Notes: generated by a model from the sequence alone, not told the origin. A DNA stretch of 64,000 nucleotides from Calocera cornea HHB12733 (GCA_001632435.1 KV423941.1:182519-246518), one strand, 5' to 3'. Positions 11,128 to 21,937 are shown, numbered from the stretch's first letter. Numbers and translations are program-made.

Positions 11128-11511
11128 GACAGTGCGACGTGGAGGCGCATATATTCCGTCGCCCGCCCCAGCTCATGCGTACAGACTTCGACAGCCCCTT
11201 TGTTCCGCGTCCGTATTCGGCAACTTTGCCACGGCCGGGCCTGCTGTCGAGCAGCAATGATGGGGATACGAAACTTTGATTGATTGGATGGTGATACTAG
11301 TGATATAATGGACGATGTTACGAACATGTCCTTGCGAACCTCCCTATGAACACACTTTCCGCCCTCCGGGCGTCCTTCCCACCACCTCCGCCCACTCTCT
11401 AGCACTTCCCTTGGCACAATTGTTCCGCACGTCAGCACACGCGCACACAGCAGCAGCTCCCGAATAGAGCGCCGCTGCTGCGTATCGCGGCTGCTCAGGA
11501 GGTCCAGCCTC

Positions 11512-12406
11512 TCATTTGAGCAGCTCCTCGACCACCCGGTCCTCCGACACCTTGCCAACGTTTGTCCCCCTGTAGTTGAGCCGCTTGAGCACGTCGATGA
11601 TCTTCCCACGCTCGAACCCGAGGTTCTCAAACTGCACTACGTGGCGTTCTTCGAGCCCTGCCAGCGCCACCTGCTCCCAAAAACCAGGTCAGCATCGTCC
11701 TCTCCCAGGGAGGGAGAGCCGGGAAAGCACGGCACCTGATCGACCTTCCCGCCCTTGGCGGCCTTCGCCGCCCCCGCCCCATCGCCCCCTGTCGTCGGTG
11801 GAGCTCCAGCGTATGCCTGCGCCCAGTGCCGCGCCGTCTGCTCGAAGCTCACCCGGGAGGTGAGGTAGTGCTTCGCCACCTCGGCGTCTTGCGGGTCGTT
11901 TGGCTGCGGGTCACATAGAAGGGATTGGAGCGATATGAGCGTGGACTTGAGCGTTAGGACCGGGGACCAGGCGTCTTTTAGTATGTCTACGGGAGGGGGG
12001 CCAGAAGTTAGCAAGTGGAGGTGAGGCAGGCGGGGAGCAGGCGCACCAAGACATATCGCCCCGCTCGCGCTGCTGATATTCGGATGGTACACCTTGGTGA
12101 TGAACTTCATCTTGACCGGCTGGAACGGGTAGCTGTCCGGTACGACAATGTCGACCTCGTACCGGCCGCCCTCGTAGGGCGTGCCCGAGGGTCCGTCGAA
12201 TGCGCCGACGAGGTGGAACGGCGAGTTGTCCACCGGGATGAGGGTGATGCGCGTGAGCTTGTCCTTTTGGCAGTCTGTGCGTGGGAGGACAGCAAGGCGG
12301 GGGTGAGGGGAGGAGGAGGTCAGATGGGCACGGTCGGGAGGGGGGGGAGGAAGGAGGGCGCACCGGAGATCTCCTTCTGGATCCGGCGCAGGCGAGCTTC
12401 GGACAT
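11512..12406 (-). CDS. UBC1: Ubiquitin-conjugating enzyme E2 with C-terminal UBA (UBC1/E2-25K type)
   Basis: Four exons: 12406-12364, 12274-12047, 11986-11736, 11670-11512; 226 aa. The UBC domain fills residues 1 to about 155: VYHPNI is the HPN motif, and GAICLD holds the catalytic Cys that carries the ubiquitin thioester. After a Gly/Ala-rich linker, residues about 180-226 ([15 protein letters not shown]...) form a UBA domain, the hallmark of E2-25K/UBE2K and yeast Ubc1. These enzymes extend Lys48-linked chains, often with the anaphase-promoting complex or ER degradation ligases. The first exon is only 43 nt. A second, more divergent copy with identical exon layout lies at 14664-15536. Confidence 0.93.
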
Positions 12407-12879
12407 GTCAGGCGTCTATCAGTGGAGCAGGGGACACGGCGGTCTCAGCAGGGCAGTCTGGGCAGCGTATATGCGCTCTAACGGAGTGCTCAGAGCAGAG
12501 CAGGAGGGACAGTGAGCAGGGAGACGTCTCCTGAGTGACTGTGCGATGGGTGACTGGCAGCGAGTTGGGCGGCTGTCCCTCGCCCGCGGAATGCCCTCAA
12601 ACCTCGAGGCGGTCCCAAAGCCGACACGCCGCCCGGGATTCAGGGCACGCGCCGCAAAACCGGCGTTAGCACCGATCAGGGCTCGAGCTCCCCCTTTGCA
12701 ATTGTATCCCGCACCGCACAGTATCACCGGACTCAAGTATTTTCCGTTCTTAACATGGTGTAAGCGGGCGTCAAACATGTCGGAAAATAGTGTCCAGCAC
12801 AGAGGAGAAGAGAAGGTGTAAGATGTGCAACGGCTAGATGTTTCCCAGGAAGTGCCTGCTCATTTTATTTGTATGGGAA

Positions 12880-13600
12880 GCGTTAGAGCCACTGGACGCG
12901 GAGTAGGGTCCACTAATAAGCCACTTAATTGCTAATAAGAAGGTAAACAGCCATTAAGTGGCTGAGTGTTGTGAGCGGCTGATTGGGTACTGATTTGGTT
13001 CCATCCATTTTGCAGATGAAAATCAGCAGCTGCTCAAACTCATTGAGCAATCAGCATGGTCTTAGAGCAGCTGATTGCTTCCGTGGAGGTATATTTGACG
13101 CAGGACTTAGACTTGTCCCTGCCCCTCATCTGGAGTGCCGTGTTCTCCTTTAGACCACCACCTTGTCTCACCCTCTGTCCCCTTACTCACCCTCTCCTTT
13201 CTGGCCCTCCCTGTCCCTGCTAGAGTCCTACCCCTCCTCAAGACCGCTGCTGTGTTACTGCATATGTTCCCATTGTTGGACCTCCTTTTGGAGGGCCACA
13301 ATGCAGGCCAGATATTACAGTGCGTGCATATATGTCCAGTGACATGTTCTTATTGATCGTGCTGCTAGGCCTGTGAGACTCTTCCAGGGTGAGCATGCTA
13401 TAAGTACTGTCAATCTCTGTCATGTGATTGCCTTTCTGGCCAGGTTGTGTGCAGGTATCAACCCTTTAGACACGGTTTCAAAGTAGTAGACATAGTAATG
13501 AAATTAAGTTACTAAGGTACTGGAAATGCACATGTTGCTGTTTACGGGCCATTAATGGCTGTTCATCAGCCACTTTGCCTAGCAAAGCAAGGTGCTGACA
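12880..13600. repeat. AT-rich patch with repeated subterminal-like words (possible transposon relic)
   Basis: Words GTAAACAGC, CAGCCATTAA and AGTGGCTGA occur near 12945-12967 and, in permuted order and inverted, near 13537-13580; a short inverted pair around ATCAGCAGCTGCTCA lies near 13022-13078. This looks like an eroded element with subterminal repeats. Ends and target duplication were not found. Confidence 0.3.
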
Positions 13601-13769
13601 ATGTGCTATCTTTGTAGGTGTTTACTATTGCTCATAATCAGTACTTCGCAGGGTCCTAGTGAGCCAGCTCGTAGTGCCGCGCACATTGTCAGCCTTGAGG
13701 ACCGGAGGTCTCCCATACCCGGGTACTCATGCTCAGCCATTTTGCATGGCATGAGGAACATCGAAGCAT

Positions 13770-14274
13770 GAGTTATCGTCTAGAATGCCCTTGGAAACGT
13801 GTCATAAATCCAGAATGCCCTTTCGCGCTAAATCAATCCAGAATGCCCTCCCATGTGCGACACGTCCCTACCTTTTAGGCTGGTAGCATTGCACTCACGT
13901 CAAAATTGAACCACGTCAATTCATGGGGTCCTTCCAATTTATAGCTGTGTCCATGCGCGCAATTTGCAGCCTGCAGTTTGATAGTGTTCTAATCTGAATT
14001 GTATTTTACAGGCTTTCTATTGTGAGTCTGCTACTGTCCAAGAGGTTCAAATACAAATGTTAGTTGGAGCTCCCCGGATAACTGCCAGTTTGGCGAGTTT
14101 GAATGTGTACATTGGAGAGGCAGCTGAGGAGCAATGGGAAGGACCCCATGAATCGATGTGGTCAAATTTTGACCTGAGTACAATGCTACCAGCCTAAAAG
14201 GTAGGGACGTGTCACACATGGGAGGGCATTCTGGATTTATGACGCGTTTCCGAGGGCATTCTAGACGATAACTC
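13770..14274. mobile_element. Mutator-like MITE, 505 bp
   Basis: Long inverted arms begin GAGTTATCGTCTAGAATGCC at both ends and can be followed for about 145-180 bp. The left arm has a roughly 28-bp extra segment that duplicates the AATCCAGAATGCCCT word. Flanks are ATCGAAGCAT (13760-13769) and ATCGCAGCAT (14275-14284), a 10-bp duplication with one mismatch. Long arms and a 9-11 bp duplication are typical of the Mutator superfamily. No transposase is encoded, so it is a non-autonomous copy. Paralogous DNA near 15765-15785 resembles the empty site. Confidence 0.82.
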
Positions 14275-14663
14275 ATCGCAGCATGGAAGGCGCGCTCAGA
14301 TTACCCTACAGTACCACCTGGAAGATGGGTAGCCTTCCAAAACCGATGCCTAGCGGCGAACTCAGGTGGCCGAGGTGGTAGCGAGGACATGAATGTTATC
14401 TCGCTGGGACAGAGGCTGGCACCTAGCAAACTGCGCCGACCTGATCAGCTCACCTCGTAGTTGTGCCCTGCATCACGTCGGAGAACGAAGGGAAGGAAGA
14501 GAGAGTTACTCCTCATCCAGCTACTGAATTAACGCCACCTGGAGGGAACAACCAGCTGGGCACGGTGATTGTAGCGTATCGGACGTGCTTTATCACTCAT
14601 CCAATGTCATCAGCTGCATTCTGCTCTTGAGAGCACTGCTTTACAGAAACATTCTAGGTTTCT

Positions 14664-15536
14664 TCACTTGAGCAACTCCTCGACGATCCGATCCTCGGAT
14701 ACCATGCCCACGTTCGGCCCCTTAACGTCAAGCCGTTCCAACACATCCATGACCTTCTGGCGTTCGAACCCAATGTCCTCGAACTGCGCTATGTAGATTT
14801 CGTCCAGCCCTGCATTTTCATCCTGTGTGACGACAAGCGTTAGTCAGCACGGCAACCCTCTATGTAGGCGTTCAAGGGAAGGACGAACCTGAACTGCCTT
14901 GTTGTCGTTAGCAGCATCAGACGACTCCACTAAATTATCCGTCGTCAGGTCGGCCGGCGCCCCCGCATACGCTTGCGCCCATTGTTTCGCAGTCTGCCGG
15001 AAGCTCGCCTGATTGGTCAAAAAGTGTTTCATCACCTCGTCGTCTCCCAGGTCGTTTGGATCCGGAAAATAGAACCGGCTCCGAAGTTGTGACATCAACT
15101 CTTGGATATTTACAAGGGGACTCCATTCTCGTTCCAGCATGCCTACCAGCAAAAACGATCAGGTCAAGGCTTCACTGGCAGTGAGTGAGCACACCAAGAC
15201 AAATCGCCCCGCTGGCCCTGTTAACATTCGGATGATAGACCTTCGTGATGAACTTAAGCTTGGGCGGAGAGTACGGGTAGTTGTCAGGAACGACAATGTC
15301 GAGCTCGTACTTGCCGCCCCCCCATGCTGTGCCGCCGGGCCCAGGAAGTACAGCGACGAGGTGAGAGAGCGAGTCGCCGACTGGCTCCAGCGTAAATTCT
15401 GTTGTGTCCTTTCGGTACTCTACATATGGGTTGGAGAGGGGAGAAGGGTATGAGGAGGTTACTCAGAGCTGAGAGAGAGAGGAGACGGCGCACCGGCGAG
15501 CTCCTTCTGGATACGACGGGAAGCCATTGAGCTCAT
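14664..15536 (-). CDS. Divergent UBC1/E2-25K-like ubiquitin-conjugating enzyme paralog
   Basis: Exons 15536-15494, 15419-15195, 15142-14889, 14822-14664; again 226 aa and the same four-exon plan as the gene at 11512. The UBC core keeps VYHPNV and the catalytic Cys in GAICLG, and the UBA end is kept (FEDIGFERQKVMDVL...VVEELLK style). The region after the catalytic Cys is reworked: the usual [16 protein letters not shown] segment is replaced by a sequence with LVNIQELMSQLRSRF. This may alter E3 or ubiquitin contacts. A TATA-like GCTTATAAAA lies about 105 bp upstream. The frame and splice sites are fully intact, so it is probably expressed. It is most simply a diverged tandem duplicate. Confidence 0.85.
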
Positions 15537-16119
15537 CGCGGGCAGATATCACCCAAGCAGGCCACAGGCGGGCTTCAGCACAGAGCAGAGGAAGGAAAAC
15601 GAGATGATGGCGCCATCTCAGTGTACTCAGCAACTGTATCTTTTATAAGCAGCGCCGCCGCCAGAAGCCGCCCGTCCACCGAACGTCCTAGAGCCTCGTG
15701 GACCGGAGGTTGCCAAATCCCGGGCCGCCGGGGCCGGTTCATTCTTAGCCGCGGTGTACTGAGTGAGGAACGTTACAGCATGGCAGTCACATGCAGAACA
15801 CCGTAAACCCTCGAAGACCAGCAGACGGTCCACCAATGCCTAGCGTGGAAGTTTTGGGTTGCTGGTGGTAATTGCGAAGAGAAGCTGAGATACAAGTCCC
15901 TCTACTTAATCGGGGTTAGCGCCGATCAGGGTTCGATCGGCCCCGCGCCGCGTTCTCTGCGCGTTCAGACCACGGGATTGCGGCCAGTGAGAGAGTCACT
16001 CGGTGTCCCGGTCACGTCGACGAATGTTGCGGGTCGTTGCCGGGACTGGACTGTCTGAAGCTCGCTGGATTAATACGATCAACTCCCTTCTCCATTCCAA
16101 AATCTTGCTAAGAAGTAAT
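15537..16119. other. Divergent intergenic region (E2 paralog / ASCC1-like)
   Basis: About 580 bp. It includes the minus-strand TATA-like box at 15641-15650, a block (15690-15870) similar to DNA flanking the MULE-like element, and the GTTAGC-R-CCGATCAGGG word shared with the other E2 upstream region. No gene seen. Confidence 0.5.
15641..15650 (-). promoter_or_regulatory. TATA-like box of the divergent E2 gene
   Basis: The minus strand reads GCTTATAAAA about 105 bp upstream of the ATG at 15536. This is a close match to TATA consensus; a role in transcription is inferred. Confidence 0.5.
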
Positions 16120-17554
16120 ATGGCTAAGTTCACCACGTCCGCTGGATCGTCTTCAGTGGTTTCGGACGAGGGCGACAAGCTGAAATATCAGCACTGGAAG
16201 CAGAAGGGGAACATCAACTCGACTGAGGGGAGTGAGCAAGCTGCAGAGGGAGGAGGGAAGGGCAAGGGTGGGCACTGGAAGGAGGGAGGAGGAGGGAGGG
16301 CCCGACCGACACATTGTGCGCCTTTCTATCTCTCTGTATGCGCTCTATCCTTACCTCTATCCGACAAGTCCTCGCATTACCGTTGGTACGATGCCCCAGG
16401 ATTCTCGGTCATAGCAATGGCTGAGACGTGACGCAGTCTACTTATCCCGACCTACACGCACACATCGCTCACCTCACCAGCGCCTTCCTGGCCTCCCAGC
16501 CGCCTATAGAAGGCCTCGACCCAAGCATCGTCATCCAAGGGGTGAGGATGCACCTCACCCTAGGGGTCATGTCTCTGCGAAGCCAGGGCAAGGGCAAGGG
16601 CAGGAGGGATAATAACGAGGACGGCGATGCGGAGGAGGTCGAGGCAGAGGGCACAGACAAGCGGCTGAAGACACCGTCGGAAGCGCTGGCGCACCTTCAA
16701 TCGTTACGCGGCCAGATCAGCCAGTTCTTGGAGGGGCACAATCTGCAGGTCTCCCTGGGTGGGGTGGAGGTTATGAAATCTCGGAGGAGACGGATGCGGC
16801 TGCCGCAGGCGGGCGGAGCTGCCGTGGGAGGGGAGACAAGGGACATGGGCGAGGATGCGGACAAGGATGCGGACGAGAACGAAAATGCGGCAGAGAGAAG
16901 CTCCAGCGTACGAGCTCCCACCAAACAGGAGGATGAGTTTGAGGAGATGGCCGACGTGCTGTACGTCTCTATACCTGAGTCCAACCCCGAGAACGCGCGA
17001 GTGTGGGCGTTGGGTCGTGCGTATTTCTTGTTACGCTGTCCCTTCCTTCGCGGCTGACAAGAGGCTACAGGGATGATCGAACAGTCTTTCAAAGATGCGG
17101 GGTACATCACAGAGACGCGTCCGCTGAAGGTGCATCCTCTCCCCACATATTCACAGGACAATAATTGACGAGGACACAGCTGCATCTGACCATCATAAAC
17201 ACCTCCCATCGCCGGCCTAAACCGCGCGGCAGGAAGACATTCCAGTTCTCCTACACCGGTATGAAGAGCATCATGGCTTCCGTCCCTCCGCCGCCTCTCC
17301 CACACGGCGTCCGCGCCAGCTCAGCATCCGCCACATTCGGACCCAACCGACCGACCGCAGCGGATTTTAAACAAGTCCAAGCAGACGTCGCGAAGTCGGC
17401 GGTGGGCCAGAGTTTGTGGACGGACTTCGGCACTTGGACGATCCCGGCTGTCGAGCTGTGGGTGATGGGCAGCAGGGATGCGGAGGGCCGGTATGTCAGT
17501 CTGGGCGGCGTGCCCCTCTTGTCTCCTCTTTTTCCGGAGAAGGCTCCGGCATAG
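16120..17554 (+). CDS. ASCC1/AKAP7-like protein with 2H phosphoesterase-type domain
   Basis: Exons 16120-16315, 16369-16385 (17 nt), 16437-17016, 17071-17129, 17180-17554; 408 aa. The micro-exon supplies FLALPL, giving RPTHFLALPL at the start of the domain. Then come LHAHIAHLT, MHLTLGVMSL (first H-x-T motif), a charged low-complexity insert, MIEQSFKDAGY, and LHLTIINTSHRR (second H-x-T motif). The two H-x-T motifs are those of the 2'-5' RNA ligase-like (2H) superfamily, and the RGRKTFQF tail is typical of ASCC1. The animal protein is part of the activating signal cointegrator complex in transcription and alkylation repair; the fungal role is inferred. The N-terminus before residue 60 is low-complexity and the start is uncertain. 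Confidence 0.8.
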
Positions 17555-17908
17555 TAGGGGTAGCTTCTGTACCTGTATTGATCCGCATATGATGTCGATC
17601 CGCTGACCACCTGCCGAGGCGATCGTTCAGAGTCGTGTGCGCGACCGAGCGGTCAACAGCAACGTCCAATGGTGCCCAGCACACAGTCCCAAACTACACA
17701 CTCACCGTCGTAATTATATAGACACTTCTGTAGGTAATGATTCGAAGGTGCCGCGATGCGCTGGTATAAATCGAGTTTTTCGCCGGCGTTGTCGCGGGGC
17801 CGAGCTCCGAGTGACGCGGCACACTCGGTCACCGAATACAATCGGATGCTTTCTCCTTCTGCCTCTCTGCCTCTACCTCCCATTTTCTTCACTTTTTCCA
17901 CGCAATCC

Positions 17909-17916
17909 TTATATAC
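17909..17916 (+). promoter_or_regulatory. TATA-like box of first RHO gene
   Basis: TTATATAC about 41 bp upstream of the ATG at 17957. The second RHO gene has a similar GATATATAG at about the same spacing. Confidence 0.45.
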
Positions 17917-17956
17917 CAGCATACCCCAATCACACACTATAGCAAAGCCTCCAACA

Positions 17957-18746
17957 ATGTCCGAAATCCGCCGCAAGCTCGTCATCGTCGGAGATGGCGC
18001 ATGCGGGAAGACCTGTCTCCTCATCGTATTCTCGAAGGGTACATTCCCAGAGGTGCGCTCTCCCTCCAGCCAGCACACCGCTGCACCCGCAGATATAGAG
18101 GCTGATTCGTCGATTCGTCGCAGGTGTACGTACCGACCGTGTTCGAGAACTACGTCGCGGACGTCGAGGTGGACGGGAAGCGCGTCGAGCTCGCGCTATG
18201 GGATACGGCCGGGCAGGAGGACTACGATCGGCTGCGCCCGCTGTCGTACCCGGACTCGCACGTCATCCTCATCTGCTTCGGGATCGACAACCCCGACTCG
18301 CTCGACAATGTGCAGGAGAAGGTGCGCCCCTTCTTAGCTTATTTCACACGCAGAGCAGTGTCTAACCATGCCGTGCGGGGATGTAGTGGATCTCCGAGAT
18401 TATGCACTTCTGTTCTGGCCTTCCTATCATCCTCGTGGGATGCAAGAAGGACCTGAGGCGTGATCCCAGGACGATTGAGGAGCTACGCAGGACCTCCCAG
18501 CGGCCCGTCACCCCCGAGGAGGTGCGTCCCTCTCACGTACCTCGCTGGCGCATCTCAGCTCGCTAACGGAACATGTTACCGTTACGGCGGCAGGGGATGG
18601 CCGTTGCGCAGAAGATCAACGCGCGGCACTACCTCGAGTGCTCCGCCCGGACGGGGGAGGGCGTGCGCGAGGTGTTCCAGTACGCGACCCGGGCCGCTCT
18701 GCTTTCGAACCGGCCGAAGAAGGGCGGCAAATGCGTTATCGCTTGA
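17957..18746 (+). CDS. RHO1: RHO1-type small GTPase, copy 1
   Basis: Exons 17957-18052, 18124-18321, 18387-18521, 18594-18746; 193 aa, numbering identical to human RhoA. All G-motifs are canonical: GDGACGKT (P-loop), VPTVFENY (switch I with Thr37 and Tyr42), DTAGQEDYD (switch II with Gln63), GCKKDLR, and ECSARTG. The C-terminus is basic and ends in the CaaX box CVIA. Rho1 activates beta-1,3-glucan synthase and protein kinase C in the cell-wall integrity pathway at the plasma membrane. A terminal Ala in CaaX favours farnesyl over geranylgeranyl transfer by general rules, unlike the Leu of yeast Rho1. First of seven RHO copies with shared intron positions; intron 1 starts almost identically to that of copy 2. 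Confidence 0.93.
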
Positions 18747-19231
18747 GCCGCTTGAGGTTGCGATGCTCGCGCGATCTTTCATAGCCTGCGACCCGAGCCG
18801 TTTGCTCAGGGTAGGACCCTTGCTGTGGATGCTAGATGGTGCGGTGCATTATAACCCTAGCGTTGATGAGTGTCAAGAGTTTAGAGCCGGAATGGGCGTG
18901 CCGAGGCAGGGTTTCTTGGCGGGGTTAGGGTGTGCCTGTTGGGCGTCTGTGGCGCCGCGTGTGTTCCGGCGGACGCGTGCGGGTGCGGTTAGGTGGATGG
19001 GCCTCAGACCCGGATGCGATGCATTGGTCCCGCGTCCCGCTCTGGCACACACACACGCGCACTTATCGCTTCTTCCTCCGCTCGCTCATCCCCACCCAAC
19101 AGCACCTTCCACACACGTCACGCCCCGTCCGTACACATCACCCACCCCTCCCTCCCGCTCCTCCTCCTCCTTCACACCGCAACCCCGATATATAGCACAC
19201 AGTCTACCTCCCTAGACACTACCTTCCAATC
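18747..19231. other. Intergenic region between RHO copies 1 and 2
   Basis: About 485 bp holding the 3' end of copy 1 and the pyrimidine-rich promoter of copy 2, including the TATA-like GATATATAG at 19187-19195. Nothing else was seen. Confidence 0.5.
19187..19195 (+). promoter_or_regulatory. TATA-like box of second RHO gene
   Basis: GATATATAG about 40 bp upstream of the ATG at 19232, downstream of a long CT-rich tract. Confidence 0.45.
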
Positions 19232-20009
19232 ATGTCTGAAATCCGCCGCAAGCTCGTCATCGTCGGCGACGGCGCATGCGGGAAGACCTGTCTCCTCATC
19301 GTATTCTCAAAGGGCACATTCCCAGAGGTGCGCTCTCCCTCCAGCCAGCACACCCCTGCACGCGCGTGGATGGCAGCTGATGCCGTCGATCGCTAACAGG
19401 TATACGTCCCCACCGTGTTTGAGAACTACGTCGCGGACGTCGAGGTGGACGGGAAGCACGTTGAGCTCGCGCTATGGGATACTGCCGGCCAGGAAGACTA
19501 CGATCGCCTTCGCCCGCTGTCGTACCCGGACTCGCACGTCATCCTCATCTGCTTCGCGGTCGACTCGCCCGATTCGCTCGACAACGTGCAGGAGAAGGTG
19601 CGCGTCTCCTCTCCCACTTGACAGGCGCATTGACTAATGATGTAATTGCAGTGGATCTCTGAGGTTATGCACTTCTGCGCTGGGCTTCCAATCATCCTTG
19701 TCGGCTGCAAGAAGGATCTGAGGCGCGATCCCAAGACGATTGACGAGCTGCGCAAGACCTCCCAGCGCCCCGTCACCCCCGAGGAGGTGCGTGCTATCCT
19801 TCCCTCCCGTTAGATCCCCGATCACCAGCGCTAATGTGCTTGCTCGTTTGTAGGGGATGGCCGTTGCCCAGCGCATTGGTGCGCGCCACTACCTCGAGTG
19901 CTCCGCCAAGACGGGCGAGGGCGTGCGCGAGGTGTTCCAGTACGCGACCCGCGCGGCGCTGCTCAACCGCAAGACGCCCAAGAAGGGCCCCAAGTGCGTC
20001 ATTGCCTAA
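19232..20009 (+). CDS. RHO1: RHO1-type small GTPase, copy 2
   Basis: Exons 19232-19327, 19400-19597, 19652-19786, 19854-20009; 194 aa. Every nucleotide-binding and switch residue of Rho1 is kept ([39 protein letters not shown]). The tail [10 protein letters not shown] is polybasic and is followed by CVIA. It differs from copy 1 mainly in insert and tail positions. Exon 1 differs from copy 1 only at a few silent sites, and the first ~27 bases of intron 1 are the same, indicating recent duplication or gene conversion. Either copy could be the housekeeping RHO1. Confidence 0.93.
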
Positions 20010-20699
20010 GCTGCCAGCGGCTACGGCACACACGGCACCAGCGCCGTCGTGGGGAGGGAAACGGCCGCGCAATGTTGGCGTTGTTCTTGTCGCTGTTGTG
20101 ATTGTTTGTGTCACTCGGGGGGGCGCGGCCGTGACTGTCGTATCTTTCGCTGTGACATCGGTGCGATGTATGATGACTCTTTCCTTGCTTTTGGCCCCTG
20201 TCCGTCCGTGCGCGCGCCCGTGCGCAACTGCACGGTTCGGTTCGTCTGTCCTTCCATCCGCCTCAACCTCCAACCCGCCAATCATCCGACCTTTCATTAC
20301 ACCCATGGCTCGTTTCCCTTCCCTTCCCTTGTCCCTCTTCCGCGCTTTCAGCCCTGTTCTCAGTTTTATCTCTCTACGTGCTATCATCATTGCCCTTTAT
20401 CTCCTCATTTAACATGGTTTCTTGCGCCGCTGCCCGTCCCTTGTCAGAGCGCACCCTGCGGCTCGGAGTGCGTTAGAGCGCCTTGCGGCACATCACTCAT
20501 GCGGGACACGTCATCAATTTCCGCATCAGGTAAGGCAAATCATGTAATGTGGCACGACCACTCCAACTCTACCAAGATGGGCTATCAACCCGACCCGGGC
20601 TGACACTGCCTCGGGTACAGCTGGATGGGCCGAGGAACATGCGAGAAAGGAGTTACACCTTCCTGGAACGTATTGCCTAAAACGGGCTGCCAACGGGTA
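20010..20699. other. Intergenic region
   Basis: About 690 bp between the end of RHO copy 2 and the RHO pseudogene. It holds a CT-rich 3' flank and no recognisable gene. Confidence 0.45.
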
Positions 20700-21356
20700 C
20701 AATGCTTGGCGGAAACAAGTTGAAGGATGCGCTGGGAATCATACTGCCCTTGATCGCTCGTGTCCCACAAGGCGAGCGCGACTTCCTTGTCGTCCACGCT
20801 GAGCTTCGTGGCCCGATTGTTGAACACAATGGCAATGTTGCCCTGCAATGGATGTGATCAGCTTGAGGTACAATCCACTGCTACCACCAATGGGCCGAAG
20901 ACAGGAGGAGCAGTCAAGTGAGGGTGGGGTACCATGACTGTCACTTTCTGTCTCTGGATGCTTGGAGATGTGCTCACTGGCATCAAAGCTTAGTGAATAC
21001 ACTGTATGAAGGTGTATTGTTGACTGCCAGCAATGTCATCAAAGGGGAACAGGAGAAACAATTCATCCTTCACTGTAAGTCTGTAAGACATACATTGGAG
21101 GATGAATTGTCCAAACCCTCTGGGATAGGTAGGAGCATGATGAGAAGATGTGGGTGGGAGTCTGAATATAGGAGGAGATGTCACATGTGTGGGGGCAATG
21201 ATGAGGTTTATGTAGGGCACAGGCACCAAGGTGTAGGTCTGGAGGGCAGAGCATGTGCAACTCTGGGAATGCATCCTCTCCAAACGTACTGAGGAGACTT
21301 TTCTTCCCACTCATGTCATGTCCCACAACCATGATCTTGCGGAGGATATTAGCCAT
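20700..21356 (-). pseudogene. Truncated RHO GTPase pseudogene
   Basis: The first 32 codons (21356-21261) align with RHO exon 1, but the P-loop is degraded to GHDMSGKK and the exon ends ...CCAGAG followed by TT, so the GT donor used by all other copies is lost. After about 420 bp an exon-2 remnant follows a good acceptor (GCAG) at 20842 and reads to about 20700: IVFNNRA in place of TVFENYV, and LALWDTSDQGQYDS in place of the switch II block. Homology then stops; exons 3 and 4 are missing. The exon-2 remnant keeps frame by chance. No functional GTPase can be made. Confidence 0.8.
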
Positions 21357-21937
21357 GCGTCAAACTGTGACGGTGGGGAGGGGTGGGAAGTGTGGAGGCG
21401 GGACACTGTGCTGGGGATTAAAGGAAGTCTATTTCGTTGCCCTGCCGGAACTCGGCACAGGTAAACGTCGGTAGCTGAGCTTCAGTACATGCTACTGGTA
21501 TATGCATTCTTCTGCATGTCTATGTTCTGCAGACATACTCCGGTGGTTTCAAATGCTCAGATTAAACGGCCATGTGATTTGTTAGGACGAGAGTCGTGAA
21601 AAATGTAGCATGCTGCATTGCAGGCCGGATCCCAAACCAGCTCGCCGAGACAAAGCCTTCTGCCGGGATTGCTGAAAAGACCTTCAGAGAAGGACGGCGC
21701 ATAGATAACAAATACATTTTTTATCAAAAGGATATACAACAAACGCCCAGCTCGAACTGTGTCCTCGTTGGATGAAGACCCCTGGCTGGCCCAAAGAACT
21801 GTAGCTCACCCTGATAGGCGGGAAGAAAGCTCCCAACGATCCCAGAGGTTCTCTTCCTCACCTCTCGGAACGCGCAAGCTTGCTGCATGCCCTCCCCGTG
21901 GACTGGCTGTATCGTTTGCACCGCAGTCATAAGATGC
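21357..21937. other. Intergenic region
   Basis: About 580 bp between the pseudogene start and the 3' end of the next RHO gene. Nothing recognised. Confidence 0.4.

Larger units (their letters stand above)
12407..14663. other. Gap between the two E2 genes, holding transposon-like DNA
   Basis: About 2.3 kb. The part at 12840-13620 is AT-richer than the surroundings and repeats words such as GTAAACAGC, CAGCCATTAA and AGTGGCTGA on both strands. The 505-bp MULE-like element sits at 13770-14274. Immediate upstream sequence of the first E2 shares GTTAGC-R-CCGATCAGGG with upstream sequence of the second (about 15905). No gene was recognised. Confidence 0.55.
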
